Origin: Gp13-AA77 sp035946575
Lineage (GTDB): Bacteria; Acidobacteriota; Terriglobia; UBA7540
Length of the DNA: 64,000 nucleotides
NCBI GenBank assembly: GCA_035946575.1
Contig: DASYZG010000080.1
Span: 1-64,000 of the forward strand
Direction of reading: 5' to 3'
Part shown: in pieces, positions 43,602-51,745 of the stretch
Layout: each line of letters opens with the position of its first letter
Numbering within the stretch: the first letter of the stretch is position 1
The notes under the pieces: model-generated
Databases searched by the model: none
The model's input: only the letters and a program-made list of their open reading frames with translations
Told to the model about the DNA's origin: nothing
Made by a program: the position numbers and the translations under genes

Positions 43602-44198
43602 ATGGTCCAGAAGCGCGATCCCAAGCACCAGCTCCGCGAGATCTGCAGCGTTGCCGCCCGGGTGTTTTATGAAAAGGGCTACGATGGCGCTTCGATGCAG
43701 GACATTGCCGGCGCGGTCGGGCTTACCAAGGCCGGACTTTATCACCACGTCGGCAGTAAAGACCGCCTGCTGTTTGAGATTATGAACTACGGGATGGATA
43801 TCCTGGATGAGGCGGTGGTCTCAAAGGTGCGCGGCATCGCACAACCCCGCGAGCGCCTGCGCAAGCTCATCGCCGGGCACATCGATCTGGTCGTGCGCAC
43901 CCGGAACCTGGAGATCACCGTCATCCTGCACGAGAATCGGTCGCTGAAGGGGCCGTTACGCGCCAGGATCAACGCGCGGAAGCTCGAATATATCCACCTG
44001 CTGGAGCGAACCATCGCGGAAGCGCAGGCCACCTCGTCTTCACCGGCGGTTATGACCCCGCGCCTGGCGGCGTTCGCCCTGCTGGGCATGGTCAACTGGC
44101 TCTACCAATGGTACAAGCTTGACGGGCCGGTGAAGGAGGATGAACTCGTGGAGGCTTACACAAAGTTCTTCCTGCGCGGATTCCTCGGCGAAGCCTGA
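43602..44198 (+). CDS. TetR-family transcriptional regulator
   Basis: This encodes 198 residues. The N-terminal helix-turn-helix (about 10-55) has ICSVAARVFYEKGYDGASMQ and AGAVGLTKAGLYHHVGSKD, the TetR signature. The C-terminal half is a helical ligand and dimer domain with LRARINARKLEYIHLLERTI. The ligand is not predictable. No metabolic gene adjoins in the same direction; the following spacer has a long inverted repeat. It may regulate at a distance. The start has no strong ribosome-binding site. Confidence 0.9.
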   Translation: MVQKRDPKHQLREICSVAARVFYEKGYDGASMQDIAGAVGLTKAGLYHHVGSKDRLLFEIMNYGMDILDEAVVSKVRGIAQPRERLRKLIAGHIDLVVRTRNLEITVILHENRSLKGPLRARINARKLEYIHLLERTIAEAQATSSSPAVMTPRLAAFALLGMVNWLYQWYKLDGPVKEDELVEAYTKFFLRGFLGEA

Positions 44199-44340
44199 TA
44201 CGCGACCTATCCGAGACCGGCAGAGCCGGAAGCTCAGAAGTCAACAGTCGACAGTTAAAAGCCGGCGGGTCGCCCGGAGGCGCAGGAACAATCGGCCAAA
44301 CCGAAGTTGCTCTTTGCCTATGCGGCTTGAATGGCTCTAA

Positions 44341-44480
44341 CAGTTTGTTGAAAAACGTTTCGGAACGCTGTCATTCCGAGCGCAGCGAGGAATCTCGCGC
44401 TCGATTTAAAGCACTTGCGAGATTCCTCGTCGCCTGCGGCTCCTCGGAATGACATTCTGGGCGAGTTTTTCAACAAACTG
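44341..44480. repeat. Long inverted-repeat (MITE-like) element
   Basis: The outer arms CAGTTTGTTGAAAAAC (44341-44356) and GTTTTTCAACAAACTG (44465-44480) are perfect complements. Inside them, arms around TCATTCCGAGCGCAGCGAGG (44371-44390) and GCGGCTCCTCGGAATGAC (44436-44453) pair imperfectly. A worn relative is at 55118-55190. No frame lies inside, so it is a non-autonomous element or a dispersed palindrome. Confidence 0.85.
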
Positions 44481-44545
44481 CTAAGTTGACTGGGAACTGT
44501 GGACTGTCACCTGCCGACTTTGACCTTTGGTTCCAACCCTGCCGG

Positions 44546-45916
44546 CTAAGGAATGATCTTCTTCAGGAAGTGGAACTTACCCTTTTTCCTGGTAGAAGAG
44601 ACGCCCTGCTTGGGGTTATCGGAGTCGCCGCTGGCCCCTTTCGCCTTTGAATTGGCTTTCGCCGTGGGCTCGGCTGTGGCGGTCGCGGGCTCGTCAGTGG
44701 CCGCCGGGGGCTCATCGGTAGCGCCCGCCGGGGCCTGGCGGTTTGCCGAACCTTCATCAGGCGCGGGAGTCGGGGGTGCGGACGGTGAGGGCGCCGGCTT
44801 CGCTGCCGGCGACTTTGCCGCCGGCGATGTAGCTGCAGGCGCGGCGGGCGGGGTACTGTCGTTGACCGGCTGGACGGCGATCTCCCCGGTGACAGGGTTT
44901 TGAGCCTGCGCGGCCACAACGCCTGCGGGATGCCGAGGGCCTATCAGCACGGGCCCATGCCGCGTGGCGGAGAGGTCCGGAGCGGAGGTGAACTCGCCCG
45001 TGATCCTCTCCATCCAGCTGGTGTGCACTTTCTGCGCGGCCGAGCGGTCAGCGCGCGCTCGCGCCAGAGTGGCCTTGGTGGCTTTCGGAACCGGCTTATG
45101 CATGGCGATGAGCCGCCCTTTGGCAGACTGCGCGTCCGAACTGAGGGGGTAATAGCTCAGAAGGCGGGCGTAGGCGGTTGCTGCCTGATCGGGTTTTCGC
45201 AGCCGTTCGTTGGCCTGGCCGAGATACCAGAGAGCATGGTCTGCCATACTGAAATCCGGGAAACTGTCGGCGATTTCCTGGAAGCGCGACGCGGCCGCGC
45301 GGTTCACGCCGTGTTTGTAATACAACGTCGCCGTTTCATAATCGCCCTGCGCCAGGACTTCCTGCACTTCGCGCAGCCGTCCCTTCACGACCGGCACCAG
45401 GGAGTTGTCAGGGTATTTCTCCAGAAATTCCTTGAATTGCTGCTGGGCATCAAGGGCTTCGGTCAGGTCCCTGTCAGGCTTACCCATCAAACGGAAGTGC
45501 GACATTCCGGCCCGGTACTTGGCCTCGGGTGCCTCCGGAGCCGTAGGAAAGAAGGTGATGAAGTCGTTGTATTCGGCCTCGGCCTGAGTCAACCCGGAGA
45601 CACCGCCCTCCTTGTAGTAGGAGTCGGCGGTCAAAAGCTTGGCCTTGGAAAGGAACTCGCTATCGGGATAAGTGTTGATGAGGGTTTGGAGCGTGAGCCG
45701 TCCAACGTCATACCGGCCGTGGTCGATCTCCGCCTTTGCTTTTGCGAACAGCACCTTATCAGGCTGGTCGCCGGGTCCTACATTGGGTCCGAGGTCAGTG
45801 GCGCGGCGGCTCAAGAGAATGCAGCCCGGGAGCAACAGGGCCCCCAGAATGATCGCTGCCAGCGAGACCGCTTGTCGGCTGAGAGTGCTGGTTCGGAGTC
45901 GGCCAACAGACTTCAT
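44546..45916 (-). CDS. bamD: BamD-like outer-membrane assembly lipoprotein with Pro/Ala tail
   Basis: This encodes 456 residues. A lipoprotein signal has the lipobox LLPGC (Cys near residue 32). Residues 50-290 hold TPR-type helices: AKAEIDHGRYDVGRLTLQTL, EAEYNDFITFFPTAPEAPEA and YYKHGVNRAAASRFQEIADS, the pattern of BamD/YfiO. A long tail (about 300-440) is rich in Ala, Pro and Ser and ends basic (TRKKGKFHFLKKIIP), which is not in proteobacterial BamD. It would assist beta-barrel insertion. It follows rpe-like by 33 bases on the same strand. Confidence 0.85.
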   Translation of the reverse strand: MKSVGRLRTSTLSRQAVSLAAIILGALLLPGCILLSRRATDLGPNVGPGDQPDKVLFAKAKAEIDHGRYDVGRLTLQTLINTYPDSEFLSKAKLLTADSYYKEGGVSGLTQAEAEYNDFITFFPTAPEAPEAKYRAGMSHFRLMGKPDRDLTEALDAQQQFKEFLEKYPDNSLVPVVKGRLREVQEVLAQGDYETATLYYKHGVNRAAASRFQEIADSFPDFSMADHALWYLGQANERLRKPDQAATAYARLLSYYPLSSDAQSAKGRLIAMHKPVPKATKATLARARADRSAAQKVHTSWMERITGEFTSAPDLSATRHGPVLIGPRHPAGVVAAQAQNPVTGEIAVQPVNDSTPPAAPAATSPAAKSPAAKPAPSPSAPPTPAPDEGSANRQAPAGATDEPPAATDEPATATAEPTAKANSKAKGASGDSDNPKQGVSSTRKKGKFHFLKKIIP

Positions 45917-45949
45917 GAAATCGAAAGGTTCCTTAGCATCAGAGGTTCG

Positions 45950-46645
45950 TCAAGCCATCCCCAGGGAGCAGGATTCCACGCGGCGGACCAGGTCCCGCAG
46001 CGTCGTCGCCGGGTCAACACTATCAAAGATGGCGAAACCGCCAACCAAGATGTCCGCCCCGGCCACAACCCAATCCTGTAGTTGCTCCGCCCGGAGGCCG
46101 CCTTCCACGTGTATTTCAAAGCGGAGGCCGCGGTCCGCACGAATCCGGGCCGCCTGGCGCACTCTGCGCAGCCCCAGGGCCGCCGACTCCCCCGCCCTTC
46201 CGGCAGCCACGGCGTGAAATCCCGGGAATACCGGATCCGCGGCAAGAATGCTGAGGAAATCGACTTCGTCGAACAGGCCGGCAGCAGCTTCCACCGGCGT
46301 GCCCGGAAGCAATGCCACTCCGGGCCGGGATCCGTGCTGCCGGACCAGATCGAGCGCCCGGTGGGCCTGCGGGGTAGACTCCACATGCACGGCGATTCGA
46401 CTGGCGGCGGCGAAGTCAGCAACATAGCGCTCCGGCCGCTCAATCAACAGGTGGACATCCAGTTCGAGCGTGGTCGCCTTCCGGATCGACTCGAAAACCG
46501 GCCGACCGATGGTGAGTTCCTGCGCAAAGTGGCCATCGGCTACATCAAGGTGGCAGCGGCGGCATCCCGCCGCTTCAAGAGTCCGCAGAGCCTCTCCCAG
46601 ACGCGCAAAGTCCGCCGCCAGCAGCGCTGGCGCTATAGAAGCCAT
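45950..46645 (-). CDS. Ribulose-phosphate 3-epimerase-like TIM-barrel protein with altered active site
   Basis: This encodes 231 residues from the ATG at 46645 (a TTG 13 codons earlier is an alternative). The barrel is like Rpe: IAPALLAADFARLGE, HLDVADGHFAQELTIG and DVHLLIERPERY keep metal-site His and Asp. Two canonical features differ: the loop NPGFGGQ is replaced by DPVFPGFH, and the catalytic Asp of VDGG is Glu (HVEGGL). It may be an Rpe with changed activity or a different epimerase. It is probably co-transcribed with bamD. Confidence 0.78.
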   Translation of the reverse strand: MASIAPALLAADFARLGEALRTLEAAGCRRCHLDVADGHFAQELTIGRPVFESIRKATTLELDVHLLIERPERYVADFAAASRIAVHVESTPQAHRALDLVRQHGSRPGVALLPGTPVEAAAGLFDEVDFLSILAADPVFPGFHAVAAGRAGESAALGLRRVRQAARIRADRGLRFEIHVEGGLRAEQLQDWVVAGADILVGGFAIFDSVDPATTLRDLVRRVESCSLGMA

Positions 46646-46819
46646 AAAGCCCCGGGGAGTCCTTGGGAGACGATCTGGCGCCAAATGTTACCGTACTCAG
46701 GGTAGCACAGGTCCCGTCCGGACGCGATGCCGACGCTCTCTGCGGATTTCGTCAGGCGAAATCCGTGATACTGTCGAACATTCGAAGCCTACAGATCGAC
46801 CATACATTGGGAGTCGTTG

Positions 46820-47302
46820 ATGGCTGCAAAGATGAAGCCCTTCGTCCTGGTTGACGCGCTGCTCGAGATGTACGCCGCGAACAATCGCATAACCCGCTAT
46901 CTCATCGAGAATCTGCCGGAAGAAGCCTGGCAGGCGGAACCGCCCGACGGCAAGGGCCGGACGGTCGCTGCGATCGCGGCACACATCCACAACGTGCGCG
47001 GCATGTGGCTGAAAGCCGCAGGCGGCGAACTCGTGGACAAAATTGAACCGCGAACCGCGACGCGTGCCGAGGTGCTGGCGGCGCTCGATCGCTCCCACAC
47101 CGCATTGAACAAGCTGCTCAAAGCGGCGCTCGCTGGCGACGGGCGCGTCAAGGGCTTCAGGCCCGACGCCGCAGGATTCATCGGATATCTCGTGTCGCAC
47201 GACGCACACCATCGCGGCCAGATGACGATGCTGGCGCGTCAGGCCGGCCATCCGCTGCCCCAGAAGGCGATGTTCGGGATGTGGGAGTGGGGACAACGAT
47301 AA
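46820..47302 (+). CDS. DinB-family protein
   Basis: This encodes 160 residues from ATG at 46820, six bases after GGGAG. Four-helix DinB-like features are AAIAAHIHNVRGMWLKAAGG (His, about 55) and VSHDAHHRGQMTMLARQAG (His pair, about 130), which form the metal site in this family of putative thiol transferases. The substrate is unknown; some members use bacillithiol or mycothiol. It stands alone, divergent from the rpe-like gene by 174 bases. Confidence 0.88.
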   Translation: MAAKMKPFVLVDALLEMYAANNRITRYLIENLPEEAWQAEPPDGKGRTVAAIAAHIHNVRGMWLKAAGGELVDKIEPRTATRAEVLAALDRSHTALNKLLKAALAGDGRVKGFRPDAAGFIGYLVSHDAHHRGQMTMLARQAGHPLPQKAMFGMWEWGQR

Positions 47303-47358
47303 GAGCAGGCAGTGAGCAGCCGGTGGTGGGTAGTCGCCGGTAAGCAGTCAGGTTCCGG

Positions 47359-47364
47359 TATAAT
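47359..47364 (+). promoter_or_regulatory. Possible -10 element for yggX
   Basis: A perfect TATAAT lies at 47359-47364, 50 bases before the yggX ATG. No matching -35 sequence is seen 17 bases upstream. Confidence 0.4.
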
Positions 47365-47413
47365 CAGTATCCCGATCCAATTGTGATGCGAGAGAGCGTG
47401 GAGGGTTTAAGAA

Positions 47414-47689
47414 ATGGCGCAACGAATGGTCAGATGCGTGAAGTTCGGTCGGGAACTGCCCGGGCTGGAGGAGCCGCCGTGGCCCGGTGAACTGGGCCAG
47501 CGCATCTACGACAATGTCTCTGAACAGGCCTGGGAACTCTGGGTAGAGCAGTTGAAGATGATGATCAACGAGTTTAGGCTGAACCCTTCCACCCGCGAAG
47601 CTCAGGAAATGATCGCACAGCAAATGGAAGCCTTCTTTTTTGGGGAGGGTGCTGCCCTGCCGCCGGGCTTTATCCCGCAGCGGCACTGA
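47414..47689 (+). CDS. yggX: YggX-like Fe(II)-trafficking / oxidative damage protection protein
   Basis: This encodes 91 residues. MVRCVKFGRELPGLEEPPWPG near the start and WELWVEQLKMMINEFRLNPS in the middle fit YggX, including the conserved Cys of VxCxKxxxxLPGL. The protein protects iron-sulfur clusters from oxidants in the cytosol. GGAGGG lies nine bases upstream and a TATAAT about 50 bases before. It is transcribed alone. Confidence 0.93.
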   Translation: MAQRMVRCVKFGRELPGLEEPPWPGELGQRIYDNVSEQAWELWVEQLKMMINEFRLNPSTREAQEMIAQQMEAFFFGEGAALPPGFIPQRH

Positions 47690-47737
47690 TTTCCCCTGGC
47701 CCGAGTTGTATATTCTTGCAACACACTTCCTGCCTAT

Positions 47738-47765
47738 TTGGGACCCCGACCGGGAGTGCTATACT
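47738..47765 (+). promoter_or_regulatory. Predicted promoter of the PIN/TRAM-ispD-ispF genes
   Basis: TTGGGA (47738-47743) and TATACT (47760-47765) are separated by 16 bases. Transcription would start near 47772 and leave a leader of about 140 bases containing GC-rich stems before the ATG at 47912. Confidence 0.6.
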
Positions 47766-47911
47766 CCAGTCAGGGTGACGGGTGTCCTATTTCCCAGCTC
47801 GACCAGCCTTTAGTCGGGCCGACTGCGCAGGCTGAGGACCGGCTTGTCGTGGGATCGGGAACCCGAGGGGCACGCTTTGTTGCATCCGTTCATCGCTAAG
47901 GGGGACAAAGC

Positions 47912-48967
47912 ATGAAGTGGGAAGTGTGGATTGTGCGCGCGATGTTTGTGGCCGGCTTTGGCGCCGTCACCTATCATCTGCGTCCTTTTCACTGGCCGGC
48001 GGTGCCCGCATCAGGGCTTGGTCTGGGGCTCGGTCTGGCTTGCGTCGTGTTTGAGATGCGGCTGGAGAAGGTCAGCCTCAAACGCCTGATCGGCGCCGGC
48101 CTGGGAGCTTCGCTTGGCATCCTGGGCTCGGTCATGATCGGGAACCTGCTGAGCCTGACTTCGGTGGAGAAGCACTCCGCCTCTTTCTTCCAGCTTACTC
48201 TTCTCCTGGTGATGGCCTATACGGGGTTTGTGCTGGGCGCCGTCAAGGGCGACGTGCTCAACCTCTCGGCGCTCGGCGGGTTGTTTTCGGGCGAGCGCCA
48301 GCGCCGGACGGCCAAGATTCTGGACACCAGCGTCATCATCGACGGACGGATCGTTGACATCTGCGAGGCGGGATTCATCGAGGGGCAGGTTATCGTGCCC
48401 CAATTCGTTCTGCGCGAACTGCAACTGGTGGCCGACAGCTCCGATGCCCTGAAGCGCAATCGCGGCCGCCGCGGGTTGGACATTCTGCAGCGCATCCAGA
48501 AGATGAGCTCCGTGCAGGTCCAGATTGTGGAGGACGATTTCCCTCAGGTGCGCTCGGTGGATTTGAAGCTGATTGAACTGGCCAAGCTCTACGAGGGAAA
48601 GATCATCACCAACGATTTCAATCTCAACAAGGTGGCGCAATTGCAGGGAATCGCGGTGCTGAACGTCAATGAACTCGCCAATGCCCTGCGCCCGGTGGTG
48701 CTGCCCGGCGAGGCCATGCGCGTCTTCATCCTGAAGGAAGGCAAGGAGTACAACCAGGGTGTAGCCTATCTCGATGACGGAACCATGGTGGTGGTGGACA
48801 ACGCCAAGAAAATGATGTCGAAGACCATCGACATTACCGTTACCAGCGTGCTGCAGACCACCGCCGGGCGCATGATTTTCGGCCGCTACGAGGAGCGACT
48901 GCGGTCCGTGGAGCCTGCCCACGCCGATGCCCGGCCGGCGGCCGTGGAAGCCAAACAAGGCGCCTGA
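47912..48967 (+). CDS. PIN/TRAM domain membrane protein (YacL type)
   Basis: This encodes 351 residues from ATG at 47912 after AAGGGGGAC. Four membrane helices (about 1-115) precede a PIN domain with ILDTSVIIDGRIVDICEAGF (Asp near 137) and RNRGRRGLDILQRIQKM, then KIITNDFNLNKVAQ, which carries the further acidic residues of PIN nucleases, and a C-terminal TRAM domain (GVAYLDDGTMVVVDNAKKM). It may cut or bind RNA at the membrane. It heads a run with ispD and ispF, a common neighbourhood for this family in several phyla. Confidence 0.92.
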   Translation: MKWEVWIVRAMFVAGFGAVTYHLRPFHWPAVPASGLGLGLGLACVVFEMRLEKVSLKRLIGAGLGASLGILGSVMIGNLLSLTSVEKHSASFFQLTLLLVMAYTGFVLGAVKGDVLNLSALGGLFSGERQRRTAKILDTSVIIDGRIVDICEAGFIEGQVIVPQFVLRELQLVADSSDALKRNRGRRGLDILQRIQKMSSVQVQIVEDDFPQVRSVDLKLIELAKLYEGKIITNDFNLNKVAQLQGIAVLNVNELANALRPVVLPGEAMRVFILKEGKEYNQGVAYLDDGTMVVVDNAKKMMSKTIDITVTSVLQTTAGRMIFGRYEERLRSVEPAHADARPAAVEAKQGA

Positions 48968-49031
48968 ATAGAATCCCTGCTGCCGCCACGCCATCTCAAT
49001 CCGTGATACCCTCATCCCCTGCACTCGTGAT

Positions 49032-49724
49032 ATGAGCGTTCTGGCCATCATCCCGGCCGCCGGCACCGGTGTTCGCATGGGCAGCGGCACGCCCAAGCAG
49101 TTTCTCTCCCTGGAGGGCGTGCCGATCTTCATTCATACCCTGCGGAAGTTTGCGCGCTCTCCGGTTATCGATTCCATCGACCTCGGCGTGCGGCCTGAAG
49201 ACATGGAGCGCGTCCACCAGGATCTTGCCCGGGAAGCCCTCACCAAGCCTGTGGCGGTGCTTGCCGGCGGGGCCAGCCGGCAGGAAACCGTGGAGCGCGC
49301 GCTGGCCGCGGCTCCGCCCTCGACCGAGATCGTGGTGGTGCATGACGCGGTGCGTCCCTTCGTAAGTCTCGACCTGATCAGCCGCGTGGTGGAAGCAGCG
49401 CGTCGCGGGGGTGCTGCCATCCCCGGCGTCCCCAGCATCGACACCGTGAAGCAGGTCGAGCTTCAGATGATCCTGGGCACGATCCCGCGCGAGCGCATCG
49501 TGCTGGCCCAGACGCCTCAGGCCTTCCGATACCCGCTGCTGCGCGACGCCTTCGCCAACGCCCGGCAGGAGGGGTTCATGGGCACGGACGAATCGAGCCT
49601 GGTCGAGCGCCTGGGCGTGAACGTCACCGCGCTGATGGGGTCCGACCGGAATATCAAAATCACCAAGCTCTCGGACCTGCCTTTGGCCCGGCTCTATCTG
49701 GCACAGGAGGCGGAGCAGAGTTGA
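49032..49724 (+). CDS. ispD: 2-C-methyl-D-erythritol 4-phosphate cytidylyltransferase
   Basis: This encodes 230 residues. AIIPAAGTGVRMGSGTPKQF (about 5-24) is the nucleotide-binding start and VVVHDAVRPFVS near 105 the conserved loop; QTPQAFRYPLLRDAF lies near 155. It makes CDP-methylerythritol in the non-mevalonate isoprenoid pathway. The gene follows the PIN/TRAM gene by 64 bases and overlaps ispF by four bases, so IspD and IspF are translationally coupled. Confidence 0.97.
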   Translation: MSVLAIIPAAGTGVRMGSGTPKQFLSLEGVPIFIHTLRKFARSPVIDSIDLGVRPEDMERVHQDLAREALTKPVAVLAGGASRQETVERALAAAPPSTEIVVVHDAVRPFVSLDLISRVVEAARRGGAAIPGVPSIDTVKQVELQMILGTIPRERIVLAQTPQAFRYPLLRDAFANARQEGFMGTDESSLVERLGVNVTALMGSDRNIKITKLSDLPLARLYLAQEAEQS

Positions 49725-50296
49725 AGAAACTGGACCAAACCGGGAATGGCCCGGCGGCGGAATCTCCCTTGCCGCGAAAAGCTGTGCTTCAGCTTTCTCA
49801 GGTTGCGCGGACCGCTTCTTATCGCATCGGCCTCGGCAATGACGTCCACCGTCTGGTGCCCGGGCGCAAGCTGATTCTGGGCGGTGTCCACATCCCTTTC
49901 GACGTCGGGCCGCTGGGGCACTCCGATGGCGACGCCCTCCTGCACGCGATTTGCGACGCTCTGCTCGGAGCCGCGGCTCTCGGCGATATCGGCGGGCATT
50001 TTCCCGATTCTTCTCCGCGCTGGAAAAACGCGCCCAGCCTCGATTTCCTGCGCCAGGTCAGATTGCTCCTGCGGCAACGGGGCTTTGCCACGGTGAACAT
50101 CGATGCCACGATCGAAATGGAGAAACCGCGGCTGGCGCCCTTCATTGACCGCATGCGCGCGAAGGTCGCGCGCGCTCTCGGCATCACCATGGACCGGGTG
50201 AGTATCAAAGCCAAGACCGGCGAAGGCATCGGCGAAATCGGACGCGGCGAAGCGATTCGCGCCGAGGCGGTGGCGTTGATCAGCGGCGATCTATGA
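49721..50296 (+). CDS. ispF: 2-C-methyl-D-erythritol 2,4-cyclodiphosphate synthase
   Basis: This encodes 191 residues, TTG start overlapping the ispD stop. Metal and substrate motifs are IGLGNDVHRL (Asp-x-His), LGHSDGDALLHAICDALLG and GDIGGHFPDSSPRWKN, with the late KAKTGEGIGEIGRG. It cyclises CDP-methylerythritol 2-phosphate with release of CMP. The first 33 residues are not conserved and may be an extension tied to the coupled start. It is in operon with ispD. Confidence 0.96.
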   Translation: MKKLDQTGNGPAAESPLPRKAVLQLSQVARTASYRIGLGNDVHRLVPGRKLILGGVHIPFDVGPLGHSDGDALLHAICDALLGAAALGDIGGHFPDSSPRWKNAPSLDFLRQVRLLLRQRGFATVNIDATIEMEKPRLAPFIDRMRAKVARALGITMDRVSIKAKTGEGIGEIGRGEAIRAEAVALISGDL

Positions 50297-50400
50297 CCAC
50301 CATCCGGTCGCGAGAGCCGGCACGGTGGCGGTCCTGTCCTCAACAGCGGATTCCGCCTGCAGGAAGGCACATACGGTCACATTTGGAACCTCGATCAGGC

Positions 50401-51168
50401 ATGGAACGACTCGTCGAATTTGAGAATGGCGCCGGACACCGGCTGCGAGGCATGTTGCATCAACCCCAAACCGCCGGCGAGGGGTGGCCGCCCGGCGTCC
50501 TGTTCCTGCATGGCTTCACCGGCGACCGGATGGAATCGCACTGGCTCTTCGTGAAATGCTCGCGAGCTCTGGCGCGCGCCGGCATCGCGTCGCTACGCTT
50601 CGACTTCTTCGGCTCCGGCGAGTCCGACGGCGCCTTCCGCGACGCCAGCCTGGAAACGGAAGTGGCCGACGCTCAGGATGCCGCAGCCTATCTGCGTCGT
50701 GAAGGCAAGATCGATCCCGAACGCCTGGGCATTACCGGATTGTCGCTGGGCGGCGCCGTTGCCGCCCTGGTCGCACAACCTCTGAACGCGCGCGCGCTCG
50801 TCCTATGGTCCGCCATCGCGCACCTGCCCCTGATGCGGCGATTCGCCGACAGCTTTGCCCGCCCGTTGCCCGATGGGAGCGGCGACGCTGAGTACGGCGG
50901 TCATCGGGTCTCGAACAGTTTTCTGAACGGGGCCGATCGCCTCGACCCGTTGGCCGGCGTGGCCGCATTTCCAGGCCCCACGCTGATCGTGCACCCGGAG
51001 AGGGATGAACATCTGCCGCTCACTCACCCGGAAGACTATTTCCGCGCGTCCGGCGCTGCGGTCAAGGAAAAGGTCATTGTCTCGAACGCAGACCACACCT
51101 TTACGTCAGTGGGGTGGGAAGAGGAAGTGATCGGAAGGACGGTGGAGTGGTTCAAGCAGAACCTTTGA
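50401..51168 (+). CDS. Alpha/beta hydrolase
   Basis: This encodes 255 residues from ATG at 50401; the frame is open back to 50293, overlapping ispF, so a longer form cannot be excluded. LFLHGFTGDRMESHW has the oxyanion region, FDFFGSGESDGAF the typical loop, GLSLGGAVAAL the nucleophile Ser (about 125), HPERDEHLPL the Asp and NADHTFTSVG the His. It resembles feruloyl-esterase-type carboxylester hydrolases of the cytosol. The substrate is unknown. It follows ispF on the same strand. Confidence 0.88.
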   Translation: MERLVEFENGAGHRLRGMLHQPQTAGEGWPPGVLFLHGFTGDRMESHWLFVKCSRALARAGIASLRFDFFGSGESDGAFRDASLETEVADAQDAAAYLRREGKIDPERLGITGLSLGGAVAALVAQPLNARALVLWSAIAHLPLMRRFADSFARPLPDGSGDAEYGGHRVSNSFLNGADRLDPLAGVAAFPGPTLIVHPERDEHLPLTHPEDYFRASGAAVKEKVIVSNADHTFTSVGWEEEVIGRTVEWFKQNL

Positions 51169-51189
51169 GATTGGGAATTGGGAGGTAAA

Positions 51190-51447
51190 ATGCAAGCCAA
51201 GGTACGAAAAGTCAGCGCATTGCTGATGGCTGTACTGATGGCCGCGATGAGCTTGATGCTCCTCACTGGGACCGCCGCGATTCACAGGACGGCGTTCAAC
51301 CTGTGCGTCCTGGGCGGTCTGGCGTCTGCACTTGTGCTCGCGCGCCGCGTTTTTTCCGACGCGCCGTCCTGGGGTAAGTGGGTGTTTGCCGGCACGACCG
51401 TGGTCACAGCGGCGGTCTTGGCTATGGTGTGGTTTCTCGCCAAGTAG
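51190..51447 (+). CDS. Small membrane protein of unknown function
   Basis: This encodes 85 residues from ATG at 51190 after GGAGGT. Hydrophobic helices at about 7-30 (SALLMAVLMAAMSLMLLTGT), 36-52 and 62-82 give two or three membrane spans. No motif is recognised. It follows the hydrolase gene by 21 bases on the same strand and might be co-transcribed. It is not part of a known family that I can name. Confidence 0.75.
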   Translation: MQAKVRKVSALLMAVLMAAMSLMLLTGTAAIHRTAFNLCVLGGLASALVLARRVFSDAPSWGKWVFAGTTVVTAAVLAMVWFLAK

Positions 51448-51535
51448 CACCTTCGTGCGTACCTCGACGATGTCGACTGGACGCCCGGGCCGGTGGCAAT
51501 GGCTCTGATACCAAGGACTGTGACTCCGCACCCCT

Positions 51536-51697
51536 GTTCGCAACTACCGTGACGTATTCGGTCTGGGGGTCTCGCTTTGTGGGGCCGGGGCTTGCTCCGG
51601 CCTTGCGGCCATGCAGGTGGTTCGCGCACCGAATCAGGCCGGAGCAAGCCACGGCCCTACAAGGCGGGCGCGGTTATTCGTCATCGTAATTACGAAC
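51536..51697. repeat. Nested inverted repeat between the small membrane gene and the peptidase gene
   Basis: Outer arms (51536-51554; 51679-51697) pair imperfectly around GTTCG-AA-TAC. Inner arms, TGTGGGGCCGGGGCTTGCTC (51578-51597) with its continuation CGGCCT and AGGCCGGAGCAAGCCACGGC (51636-51655) with CCTACA, match with two or so mismatches. The same GGCCGGAGCAAGCC core recurs once at 57210-57225. No frame of note is inside. Confidence 0.75.
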
Positions 51698-51745
51698 GCC
51701 GGCACTAAGCCGTCGAGTCAGTGAAATCACCAACCACTCAATCGC

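Noticed and set aside
44900..46081. 393-codon plus-strand frame
   Set aside because: It runs against bamD and the rpe-like gene, both well supported on the minus strand.
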